Positions 25,155 through 33,238 of a stretch of 40,544 nucleotides of DNA are shown one piece after another. The stretch spans positions 1 to 40,544 of the forward strand of contig DUZQ01000017.1 in NCBI GenBank assembly GCA_013349435.1, given 5' to 3'. Source of the DNA: Planctomycetota bacterium. Its GTDB lineage: Bacteria > Planctomycetota > Phycisphaerae > Sedimentisphaerales > Anaerohalosphaeraceae. Both the position numbers and the translations under genes were made by a program. The notes under the pieces are model-generated. The model made no database searches. It worked only from the letters and a program-made list of their open reading frames with translations, and was not told where the DNA came from. Numbering within the stretch: the stretch's first letter is position 1; each line of letters begins with the position of its first letter.

Positions 25155-25425
25155 CACCTCGTCAACTGGCGGAAAAATCTTTCACACCATTTTGTGAGGT
25201 AATGACAAATTTTTATGAATCTGCTTGAGATGTCGAAGTTGTTTTTGAGAAAAAACCACCGAATTCAGACGACCTTGATACCACTGAGACATTATGCTTC
25301 GCCGCGATGTATCATCTTAACCTATATGCACTTATGAGCATTAAACAGTTATCTGTTAAGTCGTCACACCCGGAGCCAGGCTCTTGAGTAAATCAATCCG
25401 GTGATTTTTGAAAATGAGAAAACAG

Positions 25426-25454
25426 TTGACAAAAAGAGGGTGATATTTTATCAT
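25426..25454 (+). promoter_or_regulatory. Predicted sigma-70-type promoter of the iron operon
   Basis: TTGACA (25426-25431) and TATCAT (25449-25454) are separated by 17 bases, and the expected start site is near 25460. It drives the porin gene and probably feoA, feoB and the genes behind them. The Fur-like site at 25463-25483 lies just downstream, where a bound repressor would block the start. Confidence 0.72.
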
Positions 25455-25462
25455 TGTAAGAG

Positions 25463-25483
25463 TGAGAATGAGAATCACAGTCA
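25463..25483 (+). promoter_or_regulatory. Fur-box-like operator before the porin-feo operon
   Basis: The sequence TGAGAATGAGAATCACAGTC and the next base match the 21-base Fur consensus at 16 of 21 positions and include the classic GAGAATGAGAATCA core. It sits at about +3 to +23 relative to the predicted start. This implies that iron represses the porin, FeoAB and perhaps the whole downstream block. Confidence 0.75.
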
Positions 25484-25556
25484 CTCAAATTGTAAATGTA
25501 CGATGTGTGAAAAATGAAGCACGGAATTAACAAGGAAGTCAAGGAGACAAAAACAA

Positions 25557-26822
25557 ATGAAAGTTACAGAGTCAGGGAGCGGCGTATTGTTTTGCGCCAT
25601 AGTGTTTTTGGCTATGGCGGGGATTTGTAAGGGACAAGCTGGTGAGAATGATATCTGGAACAGAAGTACTTTAACAAACGGCTTTTGGGGACTAAACAAC
25701 GAATTGACAAACGAGGGAATAGAGTTGGGTTTTGGTATTACCAGTATTTATCAGGTTAATGTCAGGGGTGGAAGCGGCACCGGCGCTCGAAGGGGCAGAC
25801 ATTCAGGCAGTTATGATTTGGAATTGTCGGTGGACCTTCACAAACTGCTTGGATTCGAGACGGGCGGTATCTATATGCTTGTCGAGGGCGGCTGGCCGGA
25901 TGCCGAAGGTATTGACGCGGCCTCGGTAGGCAGTTACTTCGGGGTAAACGCCGATGCAATAGGCAATGATGCAATGCTCGTCAAAGAGCTTTACTATCAG
26001 GGACCTTTATTCGGAGATTCCTTTACTATTATGCTCGGTAAGATAGATTTTACCGGTGTATTTGACGCAAGTGCTTACGCCGATGACGAATGTACCCAGT
26101 TTCTCAACGCCGCTTTTGTCGATAACCCGACGATACCGTTTCCCGATTATAGTCTCGGCATAGTCCTTAACTGGGATATAACCGATTCATTGTACCTGGC
26201 CGGTGGTGTAGCCGACGCCCAGGCCGACGGCAGAGAAACAGGTTTCAGAACCGCTTTTTACGATGAAGATTATTTCTTCTACGCTCTTGAGACCGGGATA
26301 ACGCCGAAGCTTAATTCGACCAACGGCCTGATGCCGGGTGCATATCGCGTGGGTATGTGGGTGGACGGCCAGGACAAGGGAAGGTTTTCCAATAGCAGAA
26401 ATTATCGTGACGACACCGGAGTTTACGTTAGCTGCGACCAGATGGTTTACAAGGAAAACAACAGTCCGGATGATTCACAGGGATTGGGTATTTTCGGCAG
26501 GTTCGGCTATGCCAACAGCGACCTTAACCCCGTCGGCAACTTCTGGAGTATAGGTCTGCAGTATGAGGGCCTGCTTTACGGCAGGGACAATGATATTCTC
26601 GGGATAGGTTTCGCTCAGGGGATATTCAGCGATTACGCCGGTGCAAATGACGGCGCAGACTATACCGAAAACCACGAAAACGCTCTCGAGGTTTACTACA
26701 ACGCACAGGTTGCACCCTGGCTGAGTTTAAGCCCGGGTATTCAGTATATAAGTAATACCGGTGGCGATGAGACCGTTAAGGATGCGGTCGTATTGGGTCT
26801 GAGAGCGCAAATGATATTCTAA
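25557..26822 (+). CDS. OprB-family outer-membrane porin
   Basis: A 421-residue protein with a signal peptide (about 1-26) and a beta-barrel ending in Phe (GLRAQMIF), as outer-membrane proteins do. The family is OprB (carbohydrate-selective porin): an N-terminal segment WNRSTLTNGFWGLNNELTNEGIELGFGITSIYQVNVRGG and repeated Gly-Tyr-rich strands. OprB porins usually pass sugars, but several iron-regulated members exist. Here the Fur-like operator and the FeoA gene 54 bases downstream suggest a role in iron or siderophore-free metal passage; this is inference. AAGGAG lies about 11 bases before ATG 25557. Confidence 0.82.
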   Translation: MKVTESGSGVLFCAIVFLAMAGICKGQAGENDIWNRSTLTNGFWGLNNELTNEGIELGFGITSIYQVNVRGGSGTGARRGRHSGSYDLELSVDLHKLLGFETGGIYMLVEGGWPDAEGIDAASVGSYFGVNADAIGNDAMLVKELYYQGPLFGDSFTIMLGKIDFTGVFDASAYADDECTQFLNAAFVDNPTIPFPDYSLGIVLNWDITDSLYLAGGVADAQADGRETGFRTAFYDEDYFFYALETGITPKLNSTNGLMPGAYRVGMWVDGQDKGRFSNSRNYRDDTGVYVSCDQMVYKENNSPDDSQGLGIFGRFGYANSDLNPVGNFWSIGLQYEGLLYGRDNDILGIGFAQGIFSDYAGANDGADYTENHENALEVYYNAQVAPWLSLSPGIQYISNTGGDETVKDAVVLGLRAQMIF

Positions 26823-26876
26823 GGTGTGAGAAATAGTAGTGTAAGAAAGACGCCTTGAGTAAAAAGGAGATAAAGA

Positions 26877-27167
26877 ATGGGCGAAACAGGTACTGGTACC
26901 GACAAGAAAGGCTTTGCAGTTAACAGGGTCTCACTGCTTCAGATGCGGCCGGGCCAGAAGGGTAAGATAGTGGAAATAAGCGGCGGCTACGGCCTGGCCC
27001 GCAAGCTCGAAGCGTTGGGAATCAGAACAGGCAAAGAAATCACAAAGATAAGTGAGCAGTTGATGAGAGGCCCGGTGCTTTTGCAACAGGGCCGTACGCA
27101 GGCTGCCGTGGGATTTGGTATGGCCTCGCGGGTATTAGTGGAAGTTAATGCCGAGGATGAAAAATGA
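26877..27167 (+). CDS. feoA: FeoA, ferrous iron transport accessory protein
   Basis: A 96-residue SH3-like FeoA domain (about 20-92) with RPGQKGKIVEISGG, RKLEALGIRTGKEI and GFGMASRVLVE typical of the family, preceded by a short polar N-terminus. FeoA binds FeoB on the cytoplasmic side and helps iron uptake. AAAAAGGAG before ATG 26877 is a strong ribosome site. Its stop overlaps the feoB start (ATGA), so the two are coupled. FeoA/FeoB homologues are found within the magnetosome clusters of several deep-branching magnetotactic bacteria. Confidence 0.88.
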   Translation: MGETGTGTDKKGFAVNRVSLLQMRPGQKGKIVEISGGYGLARKLEALGIRTGKEITKISEQLMRGPVLLQQGRTQAAVGFGMASRVLVEVNAEDEK

Positions 27168-28882
27168 AAATCCTTCTTATGGGAAATCCTAATGTCGGCA
27201 AGAGTGTCGTTTTTAACCGCATCACCGGTGCAAATGTCATTGCCTCGAATTACTCCGGCACGACCGTTGAATTCACGAAGGGCAGCATGAAGCTCAGCGA
27301 CAGGCGCGTCGAGCTTATCGATGTACCCGGAACATATACCCTCGAGCCGACCTGCAAAGCGGAGCAGATAGCTGTTGAAATGCTCAACGAGCATACCAAC
27401 GGAGATGTAATCATTAATGTCGTTGAGTCCACGAACCTGGAGCGCAGTCTGAATCTGACACTTCAACTGCTTAAAAGCAAAATTCCCGTTGTTGTGGCAC
27501 TGAATTTCTGGGATGAGACAAAGCACAAGGGGATATCAATTGATGATAAAAAGTTGGAACAGATTCTTAAAGTGCCCTGTGTCCCGATTTGTGCCGTAAC
27601 CGGAGAAGGTATCAAGCATTTGGTGGAAAAGCTCGAGGATGCGAAGCCTTCCGACTTTGAATATGAAGACAGCCGGAGGTGGCAAAAGATAGGCGACATT
27701 GTGAATGAAGTGCAAACTATTACCCATCGGCACCATACCTGGCTGGAAAGGCTCGGAGACGCCTCGGTCAGGCCGCTTACCGGCATTCCTATGGCTATCA
27801 TAGTGATGTTTTTGGCGTTTAAGGTTATACGCTTTATCGGTGAAGGACTGATAGGTCGCGTGGGCGAGCCACTGTTTGAAAATTTCTGGATGCCGGTGGT
27901 AATGAAACTTTCGACTATTATGGGGGGTGGCGGATTTGTTCATGACCTTGTCATAGGCCAGCTCATCGACGGCGAAATAGATTTTGGACAGTCCTTCGGT
28001 TTATTGACTACAGGGCTTTTTGTTCCGATTGGTGCGGTCCTGCCTTATGTATTCGCGTTTTATGTGGTCCTGTCACTGCTGGAAGATTCAGGTTTTATAC
28101 CCAGACTAGCTGTTATGGTAGATACCCTGATGCATAGAGTCGGTTTACATGGTTTCGCAATAGTGCCTATGCTGCTCGGGCTTGGATGTAATGTACCGGG
28201 TGCATTGGCAACAAGAGTTCTTGAGACCCGCAGAGAAAGATTCATTTCCGCGACTCTGCTATCTATTGCAGTTCCCTGTGCGGCCCTGCAGGCGATGATT
28301 GTGGGACTTGTAGGACAATATGGTGCCGGATACCTCGCGATTATTTATGGAACATTGTTTGTAGTCTGGGTATTGCTTGGCGTTATCTTCAACAAAACCG
28401 TCAAAGGCGAGTCGCCGGAGATATTTTTAGAGATACCCCCTTACAGAATTCCCTACCTAAGGAGCCTGGCAAAGAAGATTTGGATAAGGATAAAGTGGTT
28501 TCTTAAAGAGGCGATCCCCTTTGTGCTGCTTGGAGTACTTATTGTAAACCTGCTGTACACATTTGGAATAATTCAGTTCGCGGGGAAAATTGCAGCCCCG
28601 GTCGTCACCCGGATTCTCGGACTGCCGCAGGAGGCGGTTGGCGCGTTGATAGTAGGTTTTTTGCGAAAGGACGTTGCCGTGGGGATGCTTATTCCGCTTG
28701 GACTGACAGTCAAACAACTGGTTATAGCATCGGTTGTGCTGGCGATGTATTTTCCGTGCGTGGCTACCTTTGCAACGCTTGTCAGGGAATTGGGGATCGC
28801 AGATATGCTCAAGTCCGCCGGTGTTATGGTCATATCCAGCCTGGTGGTGGGGGGGCTGCTAAATCTAATCCTGCCGGGGTAA
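27164..28882 (+). CDS. feoB: FeoB, GTP-dependent ferrous iron transporter
   Basis: A 572-residue FeoB. The N-terminal G domain has G1 GNPNVGKS (7-14), G3 DVPGTY (about 53-58) and G4 NFWD (about 115-118). The membrane part has the two gate motifs with conserved Cys: GLGCNVPG and YFPCVATFATLVRELG. It moves Fe(II) across a membrane. At 572 residues it is shorter than typical FeoB (about 650-770) and stops soon after the second gate motif. Near its end is a run of seven G in phase for a -1 frameshift into the CDF frame that follows, so a longer fusion product is possible. Confidence 0.9.
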   Translation: MKILLMGNPNVGKSVVFNRITGANVIASNYSGTTVEFTKGSMKLSDRRVELIDVPGTYTLEPTCKAEQIAVEMLNEHTNGDVIINVVESTNLERSLNLTLQLLKSKIPVVVALNFWDETKHKGISIDDKKLEQILKVPCVPICAVTGEGIKHLVEKLEDAKPSDFEYEDSRRWQKIGDIVNEVQTITHRHHTWLERLGDASVRPLTGIPMAIIVMFLAFKVIRFIGEGLIGRVGEPLFENFWMPVVMKLSTIMGGGGFVHDLVIGQLIDGEIDFGQSFGLLTTGLFVPIGAVLPYVFAFYVVLSLLEDSGFIPRLAVMVDTLMHRVGLHGFAIVPMLLGLGCNVPGALATRVLETRRERFISATLLSIAVPCAALQAMIVGLVGQYGAGYLAIIYGTLFVVWVLLGVIFNKTVKGESPEIFLEIPPYRIPYLRSLAKKIWIRIKWFLKEAIPFVLLGVLIVNLLYTFGIIQFAGKIAAPVVTRILGLPQEAVGALIVGFLRKDVAVGMLIPLGLTVKQLVIASVVLAMYFPCVATFATLVRELGIADMLKSAGVMVISSLVVGGLLNLILPG

Positions 28883-29697
28883 AGCCCGCCCCATTAATAA
28901 CAAACCTGCTCCGGCAAACTTACACCCCGCATATAGTAAAGAAACAATATCCGGGAGAACCTGTTATACCACCTGAAGAAAAAAAAGATATAATTTTTGT
29001 CTCGCTTGTCTGCAATATCTTGCTTGTGATAGGCAAAGGTATCACCGGAATACTGGCAAACAGTAATGCACTCATAGCTGACGCAATTCATTCCACGACC
29101 GATGTTATCGCTTTTATTATAAATTATCGTGCCTGCGAAAATTGCCGGATGTATGGCAGGATAGACAGGAAGGGAACAAGTAAAAAAGTCCGCCGAAAAG
29201 TTGTCGAGACCGAAATACGGGCAACATATTACATGGGTCTTTTTCTTTTGACGGTTGGCATGGCTATTTGTTTTCACAATTTTATGATTCTTGTGCTTGA
29301 CAAGACAGAAAAGCCGGACCTTATAACTGTTTTCGTTGCTTTTGTTGTTTTAGCCGTCTATGCCGGACTATATAAATATTCAGCCAGCAGCGAAAATAAA
29401 GCTGCAAAAGATTGCGTCCTTACCGGCAAGAACACGCAATGGCAAAACAAGATGAACCTGGTTTCTGGAACTGTCGTTGTAATTGGACTGACCGCATCGA
29501 TGTTAGGCTTTATTTTCATGGACGAATTAGCCGCTGTTGTTGTTGGCAGTATTTTGGCGGCGATGGGGATTAAGTTAATTATCGAAACCGGTTCCGGCCT
29601 TAGCGAAAAAACCAAGCAACATTTTAAGCCCGTGGTTTTCAGCAGTATCTTAATATCAATAGTCTTATCAGCTATTTCCCTCTCAATTCAATTATAA
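28756..29697 (+). CDS. CDF-family membrane protein, C-terminal domain lost; start uncertain
   Basis: Clear CDF homology begins near 28930 (IIFVSLVCNILLVIGKGITGILANSNALIADAIHSTTD, with H112 and D116 counted from GTG 28756). Helix 5 has Q230 and N234 (TQWQNKMNLVSG) instead of the usual acidic pair, and the C-terminal cytoplasmic domain is absent. There is no ATG, GTG or TTG between the feoB stop and the first helix. The only in-frame start, GTG 28756, lies 127 bases inside feoB with no ribosome site and would add an unlikely N-terminus. A -1 frameshift at 28849-28855, a non-standard start or a sequencing error must explain it. Function as a transporter is doubtful. Confidence 0.65.
   Translation: MRGYLCNACQGIGDRRYAQVRRCYGHIQPGGGGAAKSNPAGVKPAPLITNLLRQTYTPHIVKKQYPGEPVIPPEEKKDIIFVSLVCNILLVIGKGITGILANSNALIADAIHSTTDVIAFIINYRACENCRMYGRIDRKGTSKKVRRKVVETEIRATYYMGLFLLTVGMAICFHNFMILVLDKTEKPDLITVFVAFVVLAVYAGLYKYSASSENKAAKDCVLTGKNTQWQNKMNLVSGTVVVIGLTASMLGFIFMDELAAVVVGSILAAMGIKLIIETGSGLSEKTKQHFKPVVFSSILISIVLSAISLSIQL
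28849..28855 (+). promoter_or_regulatory. G GGG GGG slippery heptamer at the feoB end
   Basis: Seven consecutive G follow a T and fit the X XXY YYZ form in the feoB frame (GTG GGG GGG). A -1 slip here would skip the feoB stop at 28880-28882 and continue through AAKSNPAGVKPAPLIT into the CDF helices, giving one FeoB-CDF polypeptide. The same homopolymer is also a common place for sequencing errors, so both explanations stand. I see no strong downstream pseudoknot by eye. Confidence 0.4.
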
Positions 29698-29706
29698 AAG
29701 CAAGTT

Positions 29707-31083
29707 ATGCTCGGCAAGAAAAATCTGGCAAAAGCCGCTGTTTTTTTATTGTTTATCCCGGCCTTGTTGAATTCAACGCCTGAGTGCTTTGCTGAGTCAG
29801 TAACCAAAAGAGATCTGGCAGACGTTTTGCCGGCTGCCGATGCCTTTGCCAAAAAGACAGAACCCTTCGCCCATTATCTTGGTTACACTACCGACGGTGG
29901 ATATCTTATGGGAGTGGTTTTTCTGACAACAGAGGTTGTTCCAGCTGAAAGTTGGGGCTACCGCGACCAGATAGCAATCCTTGTCGGCGTGGACGCAAGG
30001 GGCAAGATTACCGGCGTAAAAGTGTTGAGCGAATTTGAGAGTCCAAGATACACAAAAGGCTTGCTGGCCGACGGAAGCTGGTTTCTGACACAGTTTGAAG
30101 AAATGGATGCAGGTGACAACTTTATCCTCGAATCAGATGTGGACGCTATAACAGGTGCTACGATAACTTCAAGCGCGGTTACCCGTTCGATAAAGGCAGG
30201 CCTTGAGTTGGTTACAGAGCAGGTCTTACGCCAACATGTAGATAAAGACAACCCGATCGAGCACTTATTTTTTCAGCATCTGCTCTGGCAGATGGATTTT
30301 TTCTTTTTATGGGGCATGGTCGGCCTGGCGTTCTGGTCATTCTTCAAGAAGAACGAGCCATTGCGTTACTTTATACTGGGGCTGAGCTTTGCCTATTTAG
30401 GCATTTTGATGGGAGGCGGGTTTTCCATAAACGATATTTTAAGACTTTTATCCGGCCACAATCCTGTGTTTTTGAACAACCTGTACTGGTACAGCCTTGT
30501 TGTTATCGCAATAGGTTCAACAGTTATAGCCGGAAGGTTCTACTGCGGCTGGCTTTGCCCGTTTGGTGCTTTTACTGAAGTGCTGTTTGGCCTGGTGCCG
30601 ACACAGTGGCGGATTACCGGAACGGCAGACAAATACCTCAAGGTTGTAAAATACGTCAATCTTGGGATTTTACTTCTAATCGGCCTTTTGTTTGCAAACA
30701 ACATCCTTGCAATTTATTTAGCCGGAATCATAGAACCATTTGCCACATTTTTTAATCTGCACGGCGATCTGATATCATGGATTTGGCTTTTATTGATGCT
30801 GGTTTTTTCGGCTTTTGTTTCGCGGTTTTATTGCAGATATTTCTGCCCTTTGGGTGCTTTTTTCGCTTTGTTAAGCGGCTTTTGTTCTTTATTAAGACTA
30901 AGACGGATAAGCGTTAATTTGCCACAGGATAACTGCAAAGGGTGCAGACTGGCTCAAAAAGGATGCCGGATGAATGCTATCAGTTATGATAACCAGTCAA
31001 AAAGGCCAAGCATCGACCGAAGCGAGTGTTTTATGTGTAATACCTGTGCGGCAACCTGCCCGGTAGAATCGAAAAGGCTCTGA
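29707..31083 (+). CDS. NosR/NirI-like FMN and Fe-S membrane flavoprotein
   Basis: A 458-residue protein: signal peptide or anchor (about 9-29), a periplasmic FMN-binding domain with DAITGATIT, where T154 should carry covalent FMN, then about five membrane helices with two CxxxCP motifs (C280/C284 and C376/C380), and a cytoplasmic 4Fe-4S part (CKGCRLAQKGC and CFMCNTCAATCPVE, about 409-455). This is the NosR/NirI and RnfG-like layout, which moves electrons across a membrane to periplasmic flavin. It lacks the extra C-terminal region of NosR. In a magnetosome cluster it could set the Fe(II)/Fe(III) balance; this is inference. ATG 29707 follows the CDF by 9 bases. Confidence 0.85.
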   Translation: MLGKKNLAKAAVFLLFIPALLNSTPECFAESVTKRDLADVLPAADAFAKKTEPFAHYLGYTTDGGYLMGVVFLTTEVVPAESWGYRDQIAILVGVDARGKITGVKVLSEFESPRYTKGLLADGSWFLTQFEEMDAGDNFILESDVDAITGATITSSAVTRSIKAGLELVTEQVLRQHVDKDNPIEHLFFQHLLWQMDFFFLWGMVGLAFWSFFKKNEPLRYFILGLSFAYLGILMGGGFSINDILRLLSGHNPVFLNNLYWYSLVVIAIGSTVIAGRFYCGWLCPFGAFTEVLFGLVPTQWRITGTADKYLKVVKYVNLGILLLIGLLFANNILAIYLAGIIEPFATFFNLHGDLISWIWLLLMLVFSAFVSRFYCRYFCPLGAFFALLSGFCSLLRLRRISVNLPQDNCKGCRLAQKGCRMNAISYDNQSKRPSIDRSECFMCNTCAATCPVESKRL

Positions 31084-31907
31084 TGAAAACCGATATGGGA
31101 TATTGGTTAAGGAAAAACCGGTTAATCGCGGTAACAATTATATCGCTTGCCCTAAACGTCGTTGCAGCCTTTATTATTTATCAGGACTCAAAAATAACAA
31201 TCGACAGCCATGAGAAGAATCTTATTAAAGCCGAGCCTCTTGATTATGAGACTTTCAAGAACCGATGGGGTAATGCATGGCTTGGTTTAGAGGTTGCCGA
31301 TGTTACCCTGGAAGTAGCGCTAAGAAAATCACTTGATAGAGCCGAAGGAGCATACGTAAAAACCGTCGCAGCCGGCTCTCCCGCCCAGAAGGCAGACATT
31401 GCCCCGACAGACGTAATACTTTCTTTCAACGGCAGAAAGATAAGAACCCCTGAACAACTCCAAAGCGACCTGTCAGGCAGCGAGGTGAGCGGCGAGGTTT
31501 ATATGTGTGTAGCAAAAGACGATTACAGGCTTACGGTGTATGCAGTGCCCGAGGAAAGACCGGCGTATCTTACGCCTGTAACCAAGACTTTTCCTCGGTT
31601 GGGGATTGAAGTTGCTGAAGTTACCTTTGGCAGCGATGAGGCCGAAAAACTCCAAGAAGCGGCTAAGGCCGGCGGTGTCCTGGTTGAGATGGTTTTGGCT
31701 GATTCCCCGGCAGAAAAAGCCGGCCTGCAAAAAGACGACGTTATAATGTCCTTTAATTCGCGAAAGACAAGGACCTTAAGGGAGTTTTTGTCCGACCTCG
31801 CAGGCTGTCAGCCCGGTGATAACGTCCGTATGTGTATAATGAGAGATGATTATCGAAAGACAATATATGTTACTCTTGAGGATGATTCGATATTTCTCGA
31901 AATATAA
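31083..31907 (+). CDS. Membrane-anchored double-PDZ protein
   Basis: A 274-residue protein with one membrane helix (about 13-33) and two PDZ domains (about 60-150 and 172-268). Both PDZ domains keep SPA(Q/E)KA, DVI(L/M)SFN and a Cys near the end (YMCVAKDDY, RMCIMRDDY). It lies after the NosR-like gene with a one-base overlap (TGATGA), so it is coupled to it. The overall plan matches the other PDZ proteins here (12315, 14571) and resembles MamP without its heme motifs. It is the last gene of the cluster, 35 bases before the tRNA. Confidence 0.8.
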   Translation: MKTDMGYWLRKNRLIAVTIISLALNVVAAFIIYQDSKITIDSHEKNLIKAEPLDYETFKNRWGNAWLGLEVADVTLEVALRKSLDRAEGAYVKTVAAGSPAQKADIAPTDVILSFNGRKIRTPEQLQSDLSGSEVSGEVYMCVAKDDYRLTVYAVPEERPAYLTPVTKTFPRLGIEVAEVTFGSDEAEKLQEAAKAGGVLVEMVLADSPAEKAGLQKDDVIMSFNSRKTRTLREFLSDLAGCQPGDNVRMCIMRDDYRKTIYVTLEDDSIFLEI

Positions 31908-31942
31908 AAACCGGGCGGAAGACCCTCTCGGTAATCGCGAAA

Positions 31943-32015
<73 letters not shown>

Positions 32016-32085
32016 ACAACGAATAATCTACCACAAAATCCTCACTCCCGCAAGTACATTTGGATTTTAAGTTGCTACCGAATTG

Positions 32086-33063
32086 TCAGGAGGTTTTTGC
32101 AGCTTCTGAACGGCTCCGGATACCCTGCAAAAGCACGGCGAAGATGATAATCAGGCCCTTTATGACCTGCTGAGAATAGCCGGGCACGTTTTTTAAGTTC
32201 ATGATATTGCCTATCATTCCGAGAATAAAGACCCCCAAAAGAGTGTTAAGGGCGGTCCCTTTGCCTCCGCTAAGACTCGCACCCCCTATCACAACTGCTG
32301 CTATAGCGTCAAGTTCCATCCCCGGATTTACCACAGCAGAGCCTACCCCGGTCCTTGCTGTGCTGATTATGCCGGCAACGACTGCGAAACCGCCTGATAT
32401 ACAATAAACGCCGAACTTATAGACGGCGACACGAATGCCGGAAAGCCTTACCGCTGTCTCGTTGCTGCCGATAGCAATTACCAGCCTGCCGAAAACCGTA
32501 TATCGCAAAAGCACAAATACAATAACGAATATCAGAAACATCACAAAGACCGGCTGGGGGATACCGAGCCAGTAATCGCTGCCGAAATTTTTCAAGGGTT
32601 CGCCGGCTTCTGTAAGCAGGATGGGCCTGCCCTTCGAGATGATAAAAGCAAGGCCGCGTGCGATTGTCATTAAAGCCAGCGTCGCGACAAAGGGGGCTAT
32701 CCGCCTGTTTGCAACGAGAAAACCCGAAGAACTCCCCAACAGTACTCCGATTATAATGGTACAGATGACCGAGGCAAACAGCGGCATCGGCACAACCGAA
32801 TCGGGCAGGAGGAAATAAGCGACGAGCACACTCGCCAGCGCCGAAATCGAACCAACCGAAAGGTCTATCCCAGCCGTTAATATAACCAGCAGCATCCCCA
32901 TGCTAACGGCCCCTATGCCGGCCATTTGCCGAAGGAGATTGAATATATTTCGCTGACTGAAAAAAACATCCGAGGCAAAAGATGACGCTATTAACAGCGC
33001 AACAAAGATGACTATCGTGTTATATTTAAGCAGCAAGTTGACGGCTTTGGCGATTTTATTCAC
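32086..33063 (-). CDS. Ribose/autoinducer-type ABC permease (RbsC family)
   Basis: A 325-residue permease with about nine membrane helices, the typical GIDLSVGS start of the BPD_transp_2 fold, FVATLALMTIARGLAF and the GGASLSGGKGT loop near residue 260. It forms the channel of a sugar importer together with the ATPase at 33239 and the binding protein at 35039. The family imports pentoses, hexoses or autoinducer-2. Order is binding protein, ATPase, permease on the minus strand. The specific sugar cannot be read from sequence. Confidence 0.88.
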   Translation of the reverse strand: MNKIAKAVNLLLKYNTIVIFVALLIASSFASDVFFSQRNIFNLLRQMAGIGAVSMGMLLVILTAGIDLSVGSISALASVLVAYFLLPDSVVPMPLFASVICTIIIGVLLGSSSGFLVANRRIAPFVATLALMTIARGLAFIISKGRPILLTEAGEPLKNFGSDYWLGIPQPVFVMFLIFVIVFVLLRYTVFGRLVIAIGSNETAVRLSGIRVAVYKFGVYCISGGFAVVAGIISTARTGVGSAVVNPGMELDAIAAVVIGGASLSGGKGTALNTLLGVFILGMIGNIMNLKNVPGYSQQVIKGLIIIFAVLLQGIRSRSEAAKTS

Positions 33064-33115
33064 TTCTTACAATCTCCCTTTTTTCAAGCAGCGCCCCATA
33101 GCAAGCCTTGTAACT

Positions 33116-33222
33116 GTCATTCTGAGCGCGGCCCTGTACCATCTGGTACAGAGCGCATCAAAGATTCTCACTCCCTCGTACGCCAGAGATTCTTCACTTC
33201 GCTGCACTCCGTTCAGAATGAC
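33116..33222. repeat. GTCATTCTGA intergenic inverted repeat
   Basis: The left end GTCATTCTGAGCG and right end CGTTCAGAATGAC form a 107-base inverted repeat lying in the 175-base gap between the permease and ATPase genes. The inner part has TACCATCTGGTACAG and AGATTCTTCACTTCGCTGCA. This repeat type is common between genes in many bacteria. It may fold in the operon transcript and affect the permease level. Confidence 0.6.
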
Positions 33223-33238
33223 GATTTCCAAAAGTTTT

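Noticed and set aside
28756..28882. CNACQGIGD at the start of the CDF frame read as a metal-binding motif
   Set aside because: This stretch is the feoB coding region read in another frame; the motif is coincidental.
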